Shown piece by piece: positions 15,372 to 23,864 of a stretch of 34,818 nt of DNA. Every line of letters begins with the position of its first letter. Position 1 is the stretch's first letter. The position numbers and the translations under genes are program-made. The notes under the pieces are model-generated. The model had not been told where the DNA came from and searched no databases. It was given only the letters and a program-made list of their open reading frames with translations. This DNA comes from a virus: IMG/VR virus record IMGVR_UViG_3300033064_002385, positions 1 to 34,818 of that record. One strand, 5' to 3'.

Positions 15372-15880
15372 ATTAGTTTAAAGTTTTTATCACGAAGAGT
15401 AAAGTTGGTGTACTTAAATGTTACTTGAGCTGTAAAATATTCAATGTCATCTACGGTGGCATCAAATTGAATTGGCGTTAAATTAATTGGAAACAATCTT
15501 TCAAAGTCAACAAAAAATGATGGGTTGAAGTTTGAAGTAACAATCATTAATTGACCATTAGAATATTCAACTTGATCTGACGAGTGTTCTTCTGCTCCAC
15601 CATTCTTACGAATCCAGTTTAAAACCGAACTGTAGTTTTTTAGATCTTCGTCAATTATGAAGGTTAGATTAAAATCATCATAACTAACACCACCACCAGG
15701 AGCAATTGGGAAATTTCTAAATCTTGTTGGAACATCTATGAAAGGCATTGAAACGCCAGGAAGATTTGCTTGCTGGCAAAAGAAATCTACGCCATCAAAT
15801 AATTCCAGATTTAATTGAAACCCTATAGGAGCAAGATAATTTCTATTTTGTGGTTGTTCCTTATACCATTTAGCAGTCAT
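15368..15880 (-). CDS. 3: Tail-tube-fold protein, probably gp3 tail completion protein
   Basis: This 170-residue protein shares the pattern of tail tube gp19 (21210-21857). A strand with a CQQANLPGVSMP segment parallels CKSAALPASAL in gp19. A later DDFNLTFIIDEDLKNY stretch is followed by a W(I/L) helix, and a final strand pair carries YFTAQVTFKYTNF. Several T4 tail proteins share the tube fold, and in cyanophages a gene at this position next to uvsY is usually called gp3, the tail completion and sheath stabiliser protein. It has its own late promoter (15902-15909) just after the gp23 terminator. The fold resemblance is visible; the gp3 name is from position and memory of related genomes. Confidence 0.68.
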   Translation of the reverse strand: MTAKWYKEQPQNRNYLAPIGFQLNLELFDGVDFFCQQANLPGVSMPFIDVPTRFRNFPIAPGGGVSYDDFNLTFIIDEDLKNYSSVLNWIRKNGGAEEHSSDQVEYSNGQLMIVTSNFNPSFFVDFERLFPINLTPIQFDATVDDIEYFTAQVTFKYTNFTLRDKNFKLI

Positions 15881-15901
15881 GTCAACTTCCCAAGCTATAA
15901 C

Positions 15902-15909
15902 TATTTATT
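15902..15909 (-). promoter_or_regulatory. Late promoter AATAAATA for the gp3-like/uvsY/uvsW unit
   Basis: The minus strand reads AATAAATA 21 nt upstream of the gp3-like ATG and about 5 nt after the T-run of the gp23 terminator. It matches the NATAAATA pattern seen before other late genes. Confidence 0.65.
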
Positions 15910-15914
15910 TCCAT

Positions 15915-15940
15915 AAAAAAAGAGCCCCCGAAGGGACTCT
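15915..15940 (-). terminator. Strong rho-independent terminator after gp23
   Basis: The 8-bp stem AGAGTCCC/GGGGCTCT (one G-T pair) is capped by a TTCG tetraloop (15929-15932) and followed by seven T residues (15915-15921 on the complementary strand). It lies 20 nt after the major capsid stop codon. The stable UUCG cap suggests efficient termination of the most abundant late message. Confidence 0.93.
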
Positions 15941-15960
15941 TGAAAAATGAGGAGCATTGC

Positions 15961-17400
15961 TCACATAAGGTTCTTGATACGAACTCTTCTGTAATACATG
16001 TTCTTGGAAGCGGTGAGGCTTTCGGCATCAGGAATGGGAACGCCGTCGCCATCAACACCGTTGAATACAAATGGGTTAGCAACCATGCCGTAACGAGTCT
16101 TGAAGCCAATCTTAGGCTGGAAGGTGTTAGGGTCAATGCTGCGTAGCATTTGAAGGGGAACGTAAGGACAATAGAAGAGTCCAGCATCATAAGGATTGGC
16201 TCCCTTATAACCCATGACGTAGTAATGATCGTTGGAGACGTTAGCCGAATAAGGATCAACGAAGACCTTGATTCTGCCGTTGATTGTACCAACCATGAGG
16301 TTGCCGGTGTCATCAACCTGACCGATGGAAGGACCACCAGCGCCGGTTAGACCTGAGGAATAGTCAAGAACGCCAGCAAGGGCAAGAGCCGAAGCAACGT
16401 CAGCAGAGCAGAGTAGGAAGTTACCTTTTCCTCTACGTGTTTCTTGAGCAATAGCGTTAGCGTCACGCTCTACTTGGAATAGAAGTCCTTTGAACTTCTC
16501 AACTGACCAACGACCGTTGGAGTCAACGTCAAGGTCAAATACGCCTTGCTGAGCAACGTTATTCTGAGCACCAGGCTTAGCGATGATATAAACAGTACGA
16601 ACAACTTCACGGTTGATCTCAGCGAGAATCTCGCTTGAGAGAATGTTAGCTAGCTCTTGCTCGGCATCAAGACCGTGAACAGCCTTGAGGTCCTGAGCTA
16701 GCTCTAGAGTATACTCTGAACGTAGGGCTCTGGTTCTAGCTGTAACAGCACTCTTCTCAATGCTGAAGCTCATTTCGTTGAATAGGGTTGCGCCCGATCC
16801 AAGAACTTCTGCAGTCTCACGAGCGATAGGAAGAACGCCACGCTCATAAGTACCAGCACCATTACCGTCATCGTTAAGAAGACCGGGGTTTGAAGCGGCA
16901 TAAGCAGGATCGTTAGCAACACCGATAGGTACTACAGGATCGTTATAAGCAGCAGGTCCTTGAGTGTTAGCCGAGAAGTTTACGTCAGGCTCGTTGAAGA
17001 GGGCTTCACGACCTTTACGTAAACCAGCAGCACCGTTATGCTGATAGTGAGCCTTCATGGCGAAGATGAGTCCGGTAGGACCGTTCATTGGCTGAACGCC
17101 ACAGATGTCATAAGCTACGAGGTTAGGCATAGCACGACGAACTAGGCTGATCATAACTGGATCGAAACCAGCAAGACCACCAGTTTTGGTGTCTAGACCT
17201 GAACCGGAAAGAGCATTACTACCAATAGCACCAACAGTGTTAGGGCCTTCGGTAAGCATACGATCTTGACGTAATGCTTGCTCTTGATTTTCTAGAATTA
17301 CAGCGGTGACATCTCTTCTGTGCTTGTCCGTAATAGCAGGAGCTTCGGAAGCGTTAAGAACAGGTGCCCACTTCTCTGTAAGATGTGATGCGTTAAACAT
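15961..17400 (-). CDS. 23: Major capsid protein gp23
   Basis: This is the HK97-fold major head subunit of T4-like phages. The 479-residue precursor (T4: 521) starts MFNASHLTEKWAPVL, a typical cyanophage gp23 N-terminus. A prohead protease cleavage site of the (I/L)-x-E type is visible at LTE51-G52, which would remove a 51-residue propeptide. The C-terminal half contains the family stretches VMGYKGANPYDAGLFYCPYV and IGFKTRYGMVANPF. It has its own late promoter 39 nt upstream, a strong AGAGG ribosome site and a strong terminator, so it can be expressed alone at high level. Confidence 0.98.
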   Translation of the reverse strand: MFNASHLTEKWAPVLNASEAPAITDKHRRDVTAVILENQEQALRQDRMLTEGPNTVGAIGSNALSGSGLDTKTGGLAGFDPVMISLVRRAMPNLVAYDICGVQPMNGPTGLIFAMKAHYQHNGAAGLRKGREALFNEPDVNFSANTQGPAAYNDPVVPIGVANDPAYAASNPGLLNDDGNGAGTYERGVLPIARETAEVLGSGATLFNEMSFSIEKSAVTARTRALRSEYTLELAQDLKAVHGLDAEQELANILSSEILAEINREVVRTVYIIAKPGAQNNVAQQGVFDLDVDSNGRWSVEKFKGLLFQVERDANAIAQETRRGKGNFLLCSADVASALALAGVLDYSSGLTGAGGPSIGQVDDTGNLMVGTINGRIKVFVDPYSANVSNDHYYVMGYKGANPYDAGLFYCPYVPLQMLRSIDPNTFQPKIGFKTRYGMVANPFVFNGVDGDGVPIPDAESLTASKNMYYRRVRIKNLM

Positions 17401-17439
17401 TTACTTGACCTCTTTGAACGTTGTTATTTGGTATATTAA

Positions 17440-17447
17440 TATTTATT
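17440..17447 (-). promoter_or_regulatory. Late promoter AATAAATA for gp23
   Basis: AATAAATA on the minus strand, 39 nt before the gp23 ATG, in the short A/T-rich gap after gp22. The spacing is identical to the gp22 and gp18 elements. Confidence 0.7.
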
Positions 17448-17454
17448 ATATAAA

Positions 17455-18606
17455 TTATTTCCAGCGGCTAAGAGCCTGTAAGTATTGCTCCATAATTGGA
17501 GAAACTTCGTGGCCTTCAACTGGAGTCTCATCACTTACTTCAGTTCTAGATACTGATTCTGGGAAGTATGATTTACGAAGAGTTTTTACAGCACGAGCAA
17601 ATTGCTCTCCTGTTTCAAAAGTTACACCCTCAGATAATGAAGCAAGTCTTTCTTTTTGAGTATCAGCAAGTCCTTCCGAAACTTGGTTTAGGATTACAAC
17701 TTTACTTGACTCAGAAAGGCGATTATTTAATTCCACGTTACGCTCAATTTGGTCATTGAGGCGATCTTCCATCTCACAAATAGTGTCCGCCATTTCCTGA
17801 ACGACATCAGACTTGTCTTCAGGAATATTGATCCAATGCTCTTTACAGAGATTCATTAGGCCAGCAATGAAATCTTCAGTGATCTCATTTCTGATACCAC
17901 GATCAATAGCAACTTGATTTTCTTCGATCCATTGACCGATACCATACTTGACTGTGCCATGAACTTCTTCTGAAAGTTCAGCTTTGACAACTTCAACTTG
18001 CTCAGCAAGTATAGCTTCAAAATGCTCTTCAAGTTTGGCATACTCTTCATGAAGCTTGGATTTGACCGCAGCTTCAAAAATTGTTTTTGCTTTTGTTTTG
18101 TAATCTTCTGATAGCTCTTCGCCTTCGGTTAGAGCAGCAACATCGGAAGAAAGATCAAGATCTTCAAAAGAAGGCTTGATTGGATAAGTTACATTTGGAC
18201 CAGTTGTAGTTCCATAAGCAACTTGAGTTCCCACTGAAGGAGTAGCAGCCATATCTCCAGGACTCTTTTGATGAGCTTGTTGTGGATCACCCGAAATTTG
18301 AGAAATTGGAGCAGCAGCCTTGGCACCAGGATTCTCTTCGCCATCCTCATCGTGTGAGTGTGGCGTAGTTGTGGTTCCACCTAAATCAGTGGCAGGCTTT
18401 TGACCAATAGCAACTGATGGTGAAACTGAAGGAGCTGGATCTTTTCCACCCGCCTTAGCAGTTTGAACATCTGAAACTTGAGAAGGCTCCTTGCCGGTTC
18501 CAGGAATTACCGAAGCTGAAACGGTTGGCATTGGATCGCCCGCTTCACGGATAATTTCTTGCCCCTTTACAAGCTCCTCAAATCTTTCGTTTAATACATC
18601 TGACAT
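17455..18606 (-). CDS. 22: Prohead core scaffold gp22
   Basis: gp22 is the main internal scaffold around which gp23 assembles; it is later digested by gp21. The start is set at ATG 18606 (MSDVLNERFEEL), preceded by GAGGAAA, giving 383 residues. The first 150 residues are a Pro/Ser/Thr/Gly-rich low-complexity region (for example TDLGGTTTTPHSHDEDGEE), absent from the shorter T4 gp22 (269 aa). From about 165 on it is acidic and helical, with coiled-coil stretches (KLHEEYAKLEEHFEAILAEQ; EDRLNDQIERNVELNNRL) typical of the scaffold. It has its own late promoter and lies between gp21 and gp23, as in T4. Confidence 0.93.
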   Translation of the reverse strand: MSDVLNERFEELVKGQEIIREAGDPMPTVSASVIPGTGKEPSQVSDVQTAKAGGKDPAPSVSPSVAIGQKPATDLGGTTTTPHSHDEDGEENPGAKAAAPISQISGDPQQAHQKSPGDMAATPSVGTQVAYGTTTGPNVTYPIKPSFEDLDLSSDVAALTEGEELSEDYKTKAKTIFEAAVKSKLHEEYAKLEEHFEAILAEQVEVVKAELSEEVHGTVKYGIGQWIEENQVAIDRGIRNEITEDFIAGLMNLCKEHWINIPEDKSDVVQEMADTICEMEDRLNDQIERNVELNNRLSESSKVVILNQVSEGLADTQKERLASLSEGVTFETGEQFARAVKTLRKSYFPESVSRTEVSDETPVEGHEVSPIMEQYLQALSRWK

Positions 18607-18645
18607 TTGAGTTTCCTCGATTTCTTCTAACAATTATTCTAAGAT

Positions 18646-18653
18646 TATTTATG
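18646..18653 (-). promoter_or_regulatory. Late promoter CATAAATA for gp22
   Basis: CATAAATA on the minus strand, immediately after the gp21 stop codon and 39 nt before the gp22 ATG, followed by a GAGGAAA ribosome site. Confidence 0.65.
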
Positions 18654-18656
18654 ATA

Positions 18657-19301
18657 TTACAGATTTGAAAGGAAGTGCTCAAAAGCTTTGAGCTTCCTTT
18701 CTTCTAAATTTTTCCTATTGGACTCAGAAATATATCTGTGATATTTAGCAATTTGGTGTTCACGAAGAATTCCGTTTTCCCAAATCCATTCTTTTCCTTC
18801 CATAATTCCATTAACAAAAGCAGCAGGAGCGGAAGGATCGGCAACAATATCAGCAGCCGTTGCTAACATGAAATCATCACGAACATAATTTGTTCCATTC
18901 CTTTCTTCAAGTGAACCCATACCACGAGAAGATACGCCAAGCTTTACTCCTTCTTCAAGAAGTGACTTGGCAATATTACCCATTGGAGTTTCAAGGATTC
19001 TTGCTTTACCATAAAAGTCAGAACCTTGTGATCTAAGTTCTACAATACGATGAGATACTCTATCAAGATTTACTGAGGGACCATCTGGGTGTCCAAGTTC
19101 TCCAAGAGCACGACCAGTTTTTACATACTGTTCTGTATACCTTTGAACTTCTCTATTGAGAATATTGAAAGGATACACTCTACCATTACGATTTTTAACT
19201 TCTGATTGAAGGAAAACTCCTTCAATGTAAAGATGTTTTTTGCCAGCTGTTTCTTCTACGAGAACATTAATGTCCTCAATATTTTCTGTGATGAGTTTCA
19301 T
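18657..19301 (-). CDS. 21: Prohead core protease gp21
   Basis: This serine protease of the herpesvirus-like fold matures the prohead by cutting gp23, gp22 and other core proteins. The 214-residue protein (T4: 212) has the catalytic His in ELGHPDGP (H71) and the catalytic Ser in GVSSRGMGS (S124 or S125). A third conserved block reads LATAADIVADPSAP. The N-terminus includes SEVKNRNGRVYP, a stretch common to this protease family. It overlaps the gp67-like gene by 4 nt. Confidence 0.96.
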   Translation of the reverse strand: MKLITENIEDINVLVEETAGKKHLYIEGVFLQSEVKNRNGRVYPFNILNREVQRYTEQYVKTGRALGELGHPDGPSVNLDRVSHRIVELRSQGSDFYGKARILETPMGNIAKSLLEEGVKLGVSSRGMGSLEERNGTNYVRDDFMLATAADIVADPSAPAAFVNGIMEGKEWIWENGILREHQIAKYHRYISESNRKNLEERKLKAFEHFLSNL

Positions 19302-19474
19302 TCTTCTGTTTCTAGTTGTTCTACTGGTTCGTCAAAATAAGTAGAAGCAACAGCCTTCTTGTAAAGTCCTAAAGCTTCAGCTGCTGTTGATTTCATTAGA
19401 TCACTTACCATATCTAAAGCGTCTACTTTCTTTTTATCAGAAATAGCATTAACGATATCCAAAGTATTTGACAT
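19298..19474 (-). CDS. 67: Prohead core protein, gp67-like (58 aa)
   Basis: This short gene lies between portal gp20 and protease gp21, where T4 has gene 67. The product begins MSNTLDIVNAISDKKKVDAL, continues with a helical DMVSDLMKSTAAEALGLYKK region and ends in an acidic tail (EPVEQLETEE). T4 gp67 (80 aa) also starts with an I/L-x-EAI helix and a second amphipathic helix before an acidic tail, so the architecture matches although the tail here is much shorter. ATG overlaps the gp21 ATG by 4 nt. A TATAAATT element (19489-19496) lies 14 nt upstream and may be a weak late promoter. Confidence 0.78.
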   Translation of the reverse strand: MSNTLDIVNAISDKKKVDALDMVSDLMKSTAAEALGLYKKAVASTYFDEPVEQLETEE

Positions 19475-19499
19475 ATTAATATAATTTTAATTTATAATT

Positions 19500-21182
19500 T
19501 TATTTAGCAGAACCTTTACTTGAGGCTGGTTTTGGCTTAGGCTTTGATTTTTCTAAATCAATTTTTCTATCATTCTCTGCGTCTGCTTCGGTGTCAGAAA
19601 TTTCTGGAGCATAAGCAGTATTTTCCATTTCTTTTTGTGACAAGATATTCATTTCCACTGGATCCATAGCAATACCATTTTCAATATCTTTCTTAATCTG
19701 CTTATCCATTTCCTTATATTCTTTTTCTGTCTGCATCAATACTTGCCTACGAACAAATTCGGATGACAAATATTTGCCCACAAATGGATCCATTTGAATA
19801 ACAAGACCAATACGTTCTTTCATCAACTCCATTTGCTTGAGTTCATTAAAATGATTGTCAAACAAATAGTCGTATTGGATATGCTCCTCCATATCTTCCC
19901 AATCTTCTGGGGTAATAATACCCTTAAGAATTAATTGGGTCTTGAGCATATCATTAAAAAGCTCACTAAATCTTTTACGAAGACGACCAATAAACTTAGC
20001 AAACTTAAGTTCGTCTCTAAGAATTTCAGTTGTCTTTCCAAGATTGAATGCCTTGTTATCGTCTGTTAGACGAGATGGTGGCAAGTTAAGTGAGTTGTAA
20101 AGTTTCTTTTTAAAATACTCTACGTCCTTAAGTTCGCCAAGATTCTGTCCACCGGGAAGTGTAGTAATTTCTGTTCCTCTACCACCTTCACGACGAGGTA
20201 ACCAAAAATCTTCAAGCATACTCATATGCTTTTTATCATCACGAATTTCTCCTGTAGCAGAATCGTAAACAAGTTTGTTACGATAGCGAGCCATTACCTC
20301 TCTGAGGTATTGTTCTGCTTTTACTTTGGGAAGATTACCTACATCAATGTAGAAAATTCTACGCTCAGGAGCACGAGACATCCTGTAGATAACTAGAGAA
20401 TCCTCAATCATACGAAGCTGGTTGAGAGCTTTGATAGATTTGTTAAGAAAACTAAGTGTAATTTTTTTATTTGGATCTTTTAGTCCCGAATCACATGAAG
20501 CAATTGCATCTGATGAGATACGAATTCCTTGAGTATTGGAATAATCAAAAGCTCCTGTAGTATTTGGCAATCCTGCTGTACCAAATCCTCTTGGGTTGTA
20601 TATGTAGTATTCAATATACTCACCCCAATCAAATTCTAAGGCAGATCCTCTTTCCTTCTGTTTATCTGCTTCGTCTTTTTGTAACTTGTGCCTTACTTTT
20701 TTAAGCTTCAGGGGATCAATATATCTAAGTTCAAGAATACCTTTTTTTGGGTTATCTAAATCTACTACCTTATGGTAATACATTCTACCATCAATATACC
20801 AGTTACGAATAATTTGGTGGCAGTGCTTATTAAATTGAAGTAATTTTAAAATGTGATTAAATTCTTGACGAATTTTATTTTTGATATTTGTTCCGACATC
20901 TAAATTAGATAACTCAATCTCTACAGGAGAATCGTCAGAATCAGAAACTACAAACTCATTAATGATTTCGTCAATTGCTGAGTCACATTCTGGGTGAAGT
21001 GACATGCTACGATATCTGGAAATTAATTCATACTCATTACGTGAAGCACCTTCCACGTCTACATACGTGCCAAAATAGCCACCAGCTACGGTGGCTACAT
21101 TGTCATCTTGATTAGGAGGGATTGGGGATTGACCTTGCAATCCCTCCTTCTTATTAATCTTAAATCCAAACAGCTGACTCAT
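19500..21182 (-). CDS. 20: Portal vertex protein gp20
   Basis: gp20 forms the dodecameric portal through which DNA is packaged and to which the neck attaches. The length of 560 residues is close to T4 gp20 (524). Typical cyanophage gp20 segments are visible: SRNEYELISRYRSMSLHPEC near the N-terminus, DEIINEFVVSD, LVIYRMSRAPERRIFYIDVG in the wing/crown region, RREGGRGTEITTLPGGQNLG, and LPPSRLT. The C-terminus is Lys/Pro/Ser-rich. A perfect late promoter lies 24 nt before the ATG, partly inside the end of gp19. No strong Shine-Dalgarno is visible. Confidence 0.97.
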   Translation of the reverse strand: MSQLFGFKINKKEGLQGQSPIPPNQDDNVATVAGGYFGTYVDVEGASRNEYELISRYRSMSLHPECDSAIDEIINEFVVSDSDDSPVEIELSNLDVGTNIKNKIRQEFNHILKLLQFNKHCHQIIRNWYIDGRMYYHKVVDLDNPKKGILELRYIDPLKLKKVRHKLQKDEADKQKERGSALEFDWGEYIEYYIYNPRGFGTAGLPNTTGAFDYSNTQGIRISSDAIASCDSGLKDPNKKITLSFLNKSIKALNQLRMIEDSLVIYRMSRAPERRIFYIDVGNLPKVKAEQYLREVMARYRNKLVYDSATGEIRDDKKHMSMLEDFWLPRREGGRGTEITTLPGGQNLGELKDVEYFKKKLYNSLNLPPSRLTDDNKAFNLGKTTEILRDELKFAKFIGRLRKRFSELFNDMLKTQLILKGIITPEDWEDMEEHIQYDYLFDNHFNELKQMELMKERIGLVIQMDPFVGKYLSSEFVRRQVLMQTEKEYKEMDKQIKKDIENGIAMDPVEMNILSQKEMENTAYAPEISDTEADAENDRKIDLEKSKPKPKPASSKGSAK

Positions 21183-21206
21183 ATCAAATTATTTGACGAT
21201 ATACTC

Positions 21207-21214
21207 TATTTATA
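21207..21214 (-). promoter_or_regulatory. Late promoter TATAAATA for gp20
   Basis: Exact TATAAATA on the minus strand, 24 nt before the gp20 ATG. The gp19 stop codon TAA is part of it (ATA-TAA-ATA), so four bases of the element serve both genes. Confidence 0.8.
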
Positions 21215-21857
21215 TTGTGCTTTCTCTTTCAATTAGATTAGTAGTTCCAGCGATTCCAGCGATAGCAGCACCAGTAATACTAGTAGGAGTTGGCTTTTCT
21301 ACAGTCCAATAAGAATATTGAAACTCAACTGAGAATTCAGAAATCTGATCATTGCTATCATACCCAAGATCAATTTGTGATACATTAGTTGGGAAAGCAT
21401 GATGTAAAGTATATTCTCTAATAATAGCTCCTTTATCAGTAGCATTTTTTTCCAATTGTTTCACTCTAACGGTAGCCATGTAACCACCATCAGTTGTAGA
21501 TGGTCTAAATTTAGGAGCATTATTTCCATTGTGAGTATTCATACTTTCAAGCCATTGCTCAAAATATGAACGAACCTTCATGTCCTTGTCATTGAAGAAA
21601 GTTGGAGACCAAGTATCAAACGTTCTGTCTCCAGAAATTTTTACTGTTCTGCCACGAAAAGGAACTTCAATAACACCTAGAGCTGAAGCAGGAAGAGCAG
21701 CTGACTTACAGAGAAGATCAACTAAATCTTTCTCCGATCCTGAGGGAGAAGCGTTTCCGCTACCAAGATCTGTAGGCCATGCAATATCAATAGCGAACAT
21801 ATTAGGCTTAGTGCCCTGTCCAATTAAATTAATAAATTGTGAAATTTGAGTAGTCAT
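21210..21857 (-). CDS. 19: Tail tube protein gp19
   Basis: This is the subunit of the rigid inner tail tube around which the gp18 sheath contracts. At 215 residues it is longer than T4 gp19 (163). It has the tube-fold pattern: an early PNMFAIDIAWP strand, CKSAALPASALGVIEVPFRG, RTFDTWSPTFFNDKDMKVR followed by FEQWLESMNTH, and terminal strands with SEFSVEFQYSYWTVE. The last residues (ITGAAIAGIAGT) are an Ala/Gly-rich extension. It follows gp18 after 33 nt with a GAGG ribosome site and no promoter of its own, so sheath and tube share one message. Confidence 0.95.
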   Translation of the reverse strand: MTTQISQFINLIGQGTKPNMFAIDIAWPTDLGSGNASPSGSEKDLVDLLCKSAALPASALGVIEVPFRGRTVKISGDRTFDTWSPTFFNDKDMKVRSYFEQWLESMNTHNGNNAPKFRPSTTDGGYMATVRVKQLEKNATDKGAIIREYTLHHAFPTNVSQIDLGYDSNDQISEFSVEFQYSYWTVEKPTPTSITGAAIAGIAGTTNLIERESTI

Positions 21858-21890
21858 TGTTTTTTACCTCGTTGTTTTGTTTGTGATTAA

Positions 21891-23813
21891 TCAGCGACCA
21901 ACTACTTCAGCAAACGAAACACCAGTCTTAGTAGCCGTTAAGGTTACGGTGATGTAGTTAATAGAACGAGTTGGTTTAATATAAATTTCAGCAACAAATT
22001 CGTATCTATCAATAACATCTGGAGTATTGTTTGAGTCATCACAAACAACCAGGAAGTCGGTTACACCTCTTCTTGCCTGAATTTCACTCATATAGGAGTT
22101 TAGAGCACTAGCAAAAGATGCTCTTGTTGTCTCATCGTTCTGATCAAATAGAACTTGCTTAGCAAGACCTTCTGCTCTTTTTTGAACGTTAAGGAATAAA
22201 CGACGAACGTTAATTCTGTCAAAAGCAGATGGGGAAGCAAGAGCAGTTTTATCACCAAATAGAGTTACGCCTGAACCAGGAAAAGAAACAATAGGATTGA
22301 TTCTTGCCTGATAAAGCTCATCTCTGTCAGCTTTGTTTGGGTTATAAGCAAGCTTAACAGCGTTTCTTAATGAACCTCTGTTAACACCAGCAGGAGAATA
22401 CCAATCATCTAAAGCAGATGAAGTTGCTACACACAACCCAGCAATGTCTCCATTACATGGGAGATAACGATACTTGTCGTTGAAGCGGTCGTAGAAATAC
22501 TTGTATCCGCTATCAAATACAGCATATGAAGTTGAAGTCAAACCATTAAAGAAATTAATGGTGTTGGTTTTTTGTTGTGATGTGGTCAAAGCTCCACTAG
22601 AACCTACTTGACTTCCTTTGTGTGGTGACACAAAAGCGATACAATCTTTTCTTGCTGTAGCAATTGAAATTACTTTAGATGCTTTAGCTTTAGTTTCTGA
22701 TTCTAATGCCATTGATCCACCCATGAGAACAAAATCTACAGTGGTTTCTTCCGTATCTAAGAATAGATCGTAAGCATTTCCAACTTGTCCATTATCATAG
22801 GAGTAATCATCGGTTCCGCCAGTAAGGTCAGTTGGAACAAATCCATAGATAGCAAAATCATCGCCATCCATTTCTTCTGCCGTATCTCCAAAATTAGCTG
22901 CTAAATCAGCTCCAGTATAAACAAAAGAAGATTGCTCATTTAATACATTTTTGTAGTAAGTATTGCCACCTTCAGAACCTTTGCCATCAGAAAGTTTGGA
23001 AAGATAAGTGAATCTTTCTACGATTGTATTAGCTGATCCAGAAATATTGCCAGTGGTGTCAATTACAATTACGTGAACTTCATCGTTAGCAGTGTCTCTG
23101 CTAGAAGCGTATACCGAAGTTCCTGGACGAGGACCAATAGAAGCCAGTGTTAAACCAGTAGTACCAATAGCGGTATTAATATACCAATCAGAAGTTGAAG
23201 TAACTGTTAAATTAGCATCTGCTGCTCCAGCTTCTAGAAGCACATCGCCAGAAACAACTAAAGTTCCGTCAACTGAATTTAATACTAATGTAGTTCCGTC
23301 AATAGAAACAACTGTAGATTCAGTTCCACCAACAAAAGTGAGAGTGTCTCCTACTGTAGGAGCAACAGCAAAAGCAGCATTGAAGGTTACGTATTGGTCG
23401 TAACCTCTGTCAACCACAACTACCTTGAGTGAGTTGCCCCAAGTTCCAGCGGTCTTAGCAACAAAAGTATGTGAAGAACCAGTTCCTGCTTCAAAATCAA
23501 AATCGTTTCTTACGAGAACACCAGTGCCGTTAGCAGTAGCGTTTAGAACAGAAGTAGCAGCACGAACAACTGCTAACCTACCACCGTAGTTTAGAAACTC
23601 AGAAGCAACGTACCAATCTTCGGCGTTAGCATCTGATGGTTTTCCAAAAACATCAATCATCTCCTTTTGTGAGCTGATATTTACGATTTCGTTAATAGGC
23701 CCTTTTTGGAATGTTGAAGCAAATGCTGCGGTAATCTGTTGAGCGCCAGTGATCACAGCATTTGATAGGTCACGCTCCTTGATTACAATTCCAGGCGAGA
23801 CTTGACTTGCCAT
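21891..23813 (-). CDS. 18: Tail sheath protein gp18
   Basis: This is the contractile sheath subunit. The 640 residues (T4: 659) begin MASQVSPGIVIKERDLSNAV, a standard sheath N-terminus. The middle (about 90-330) is a Thr/Ser/Gly-rich, variable domain exposed on the outside in this family. The C-terminal half carries conserved blocks, including WYSPAGVNRGSLRNAVKLAY, INPIVSFPGSGVTLFGDKTA and INVRRLFLNVQK, ending in IKPTRSINYITVTLTATKTG. A perfect late promoter 39 nt upstream and an AGAGGAG ribosome site indicate strong late expression. Confidence 0.97.
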   Translation of the reverse strand: MASQVSPGIVIKERDLSNAVITGAQQITAAFASTFQKGPINEIVNISSQKEMIDVFGKPSDANAEDWYVASEFLNYGGRLAVVRAATSVLNATANGTGVLVRNDFDFEAGTGSSHTFVAKTAGTWGNSLKVVVVDRGYDQYVTFNAAFAVAPTVGDTLTFVGGTESTVVSIDGTTLVLNSVDGTLVVSGDVLLEAGAADANLTVTSTSDWYINTAIGTTGLTLASIGPRPGTSVYASSRDTANDEVHVIVIDTTGNISGSANTIVERFTYLSKLSDGKGSEGGNTYYKNVLNEQSSFVYTGADLAANFGDTAEEMDGDDFAIYGFVPTDLTGGTDDYSYDNGQVGNAYDLFLDTEETTVDFVLMGGSMALESETKAKASKVISIATARKDCIAFVSPHKGSQVGSSGALTTSQQKTNTINFFNGLTSTSYAVFDSGYKYFYDRFNDKYRYLPCNGDIAGLCVATSSALDDWYSPAGVNRGSLRNAVKLAYNPNKADRDELYQARINPIVSFPGSGVTLFGDKTALASPSAFDRINVRRLFLNVQKRAEGLAKQVLFDQNDETTRASFASALNSYMSEIQARRGVTDFLVVCDDSNNTPDVIDRYEFVAEIYIKPTRSINYITVTLTATKTGVSFAEVVGR

Positions 23814-23852
23814 TTTTTCTCCTCTCGGTTTTATCCAGTTTAAATCTAAAAT

Positions 23853-23860
23853 TATTTATA
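23853..23860 (-). promoter_or_regulatory. Late promoter TATAAATA for gp18-gp19
   Basis: Exact TATAAATA on the minus strand, 39 nt before the gp18 ATG and just after the stop of the terminase C-half, followed by a strong AGAGGAG ribosome site. Confidence 0.85.
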
Positions 23861-23864
23861 GAAA

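Noticed and set aside
15882-16337. 151-residue frame on the minus strand overlapping the end of gp23
   Set aside because: It is an out-of-frame shadow of gp23 and crosses the strong gp23 terminator.
21184-21196. Palindrome TCAAAT-A-ATTTGA before gp20
   Set aside because: A one-base loop cannot form a stable hairpin, and there is no operator context; probably A/T-rich chance.
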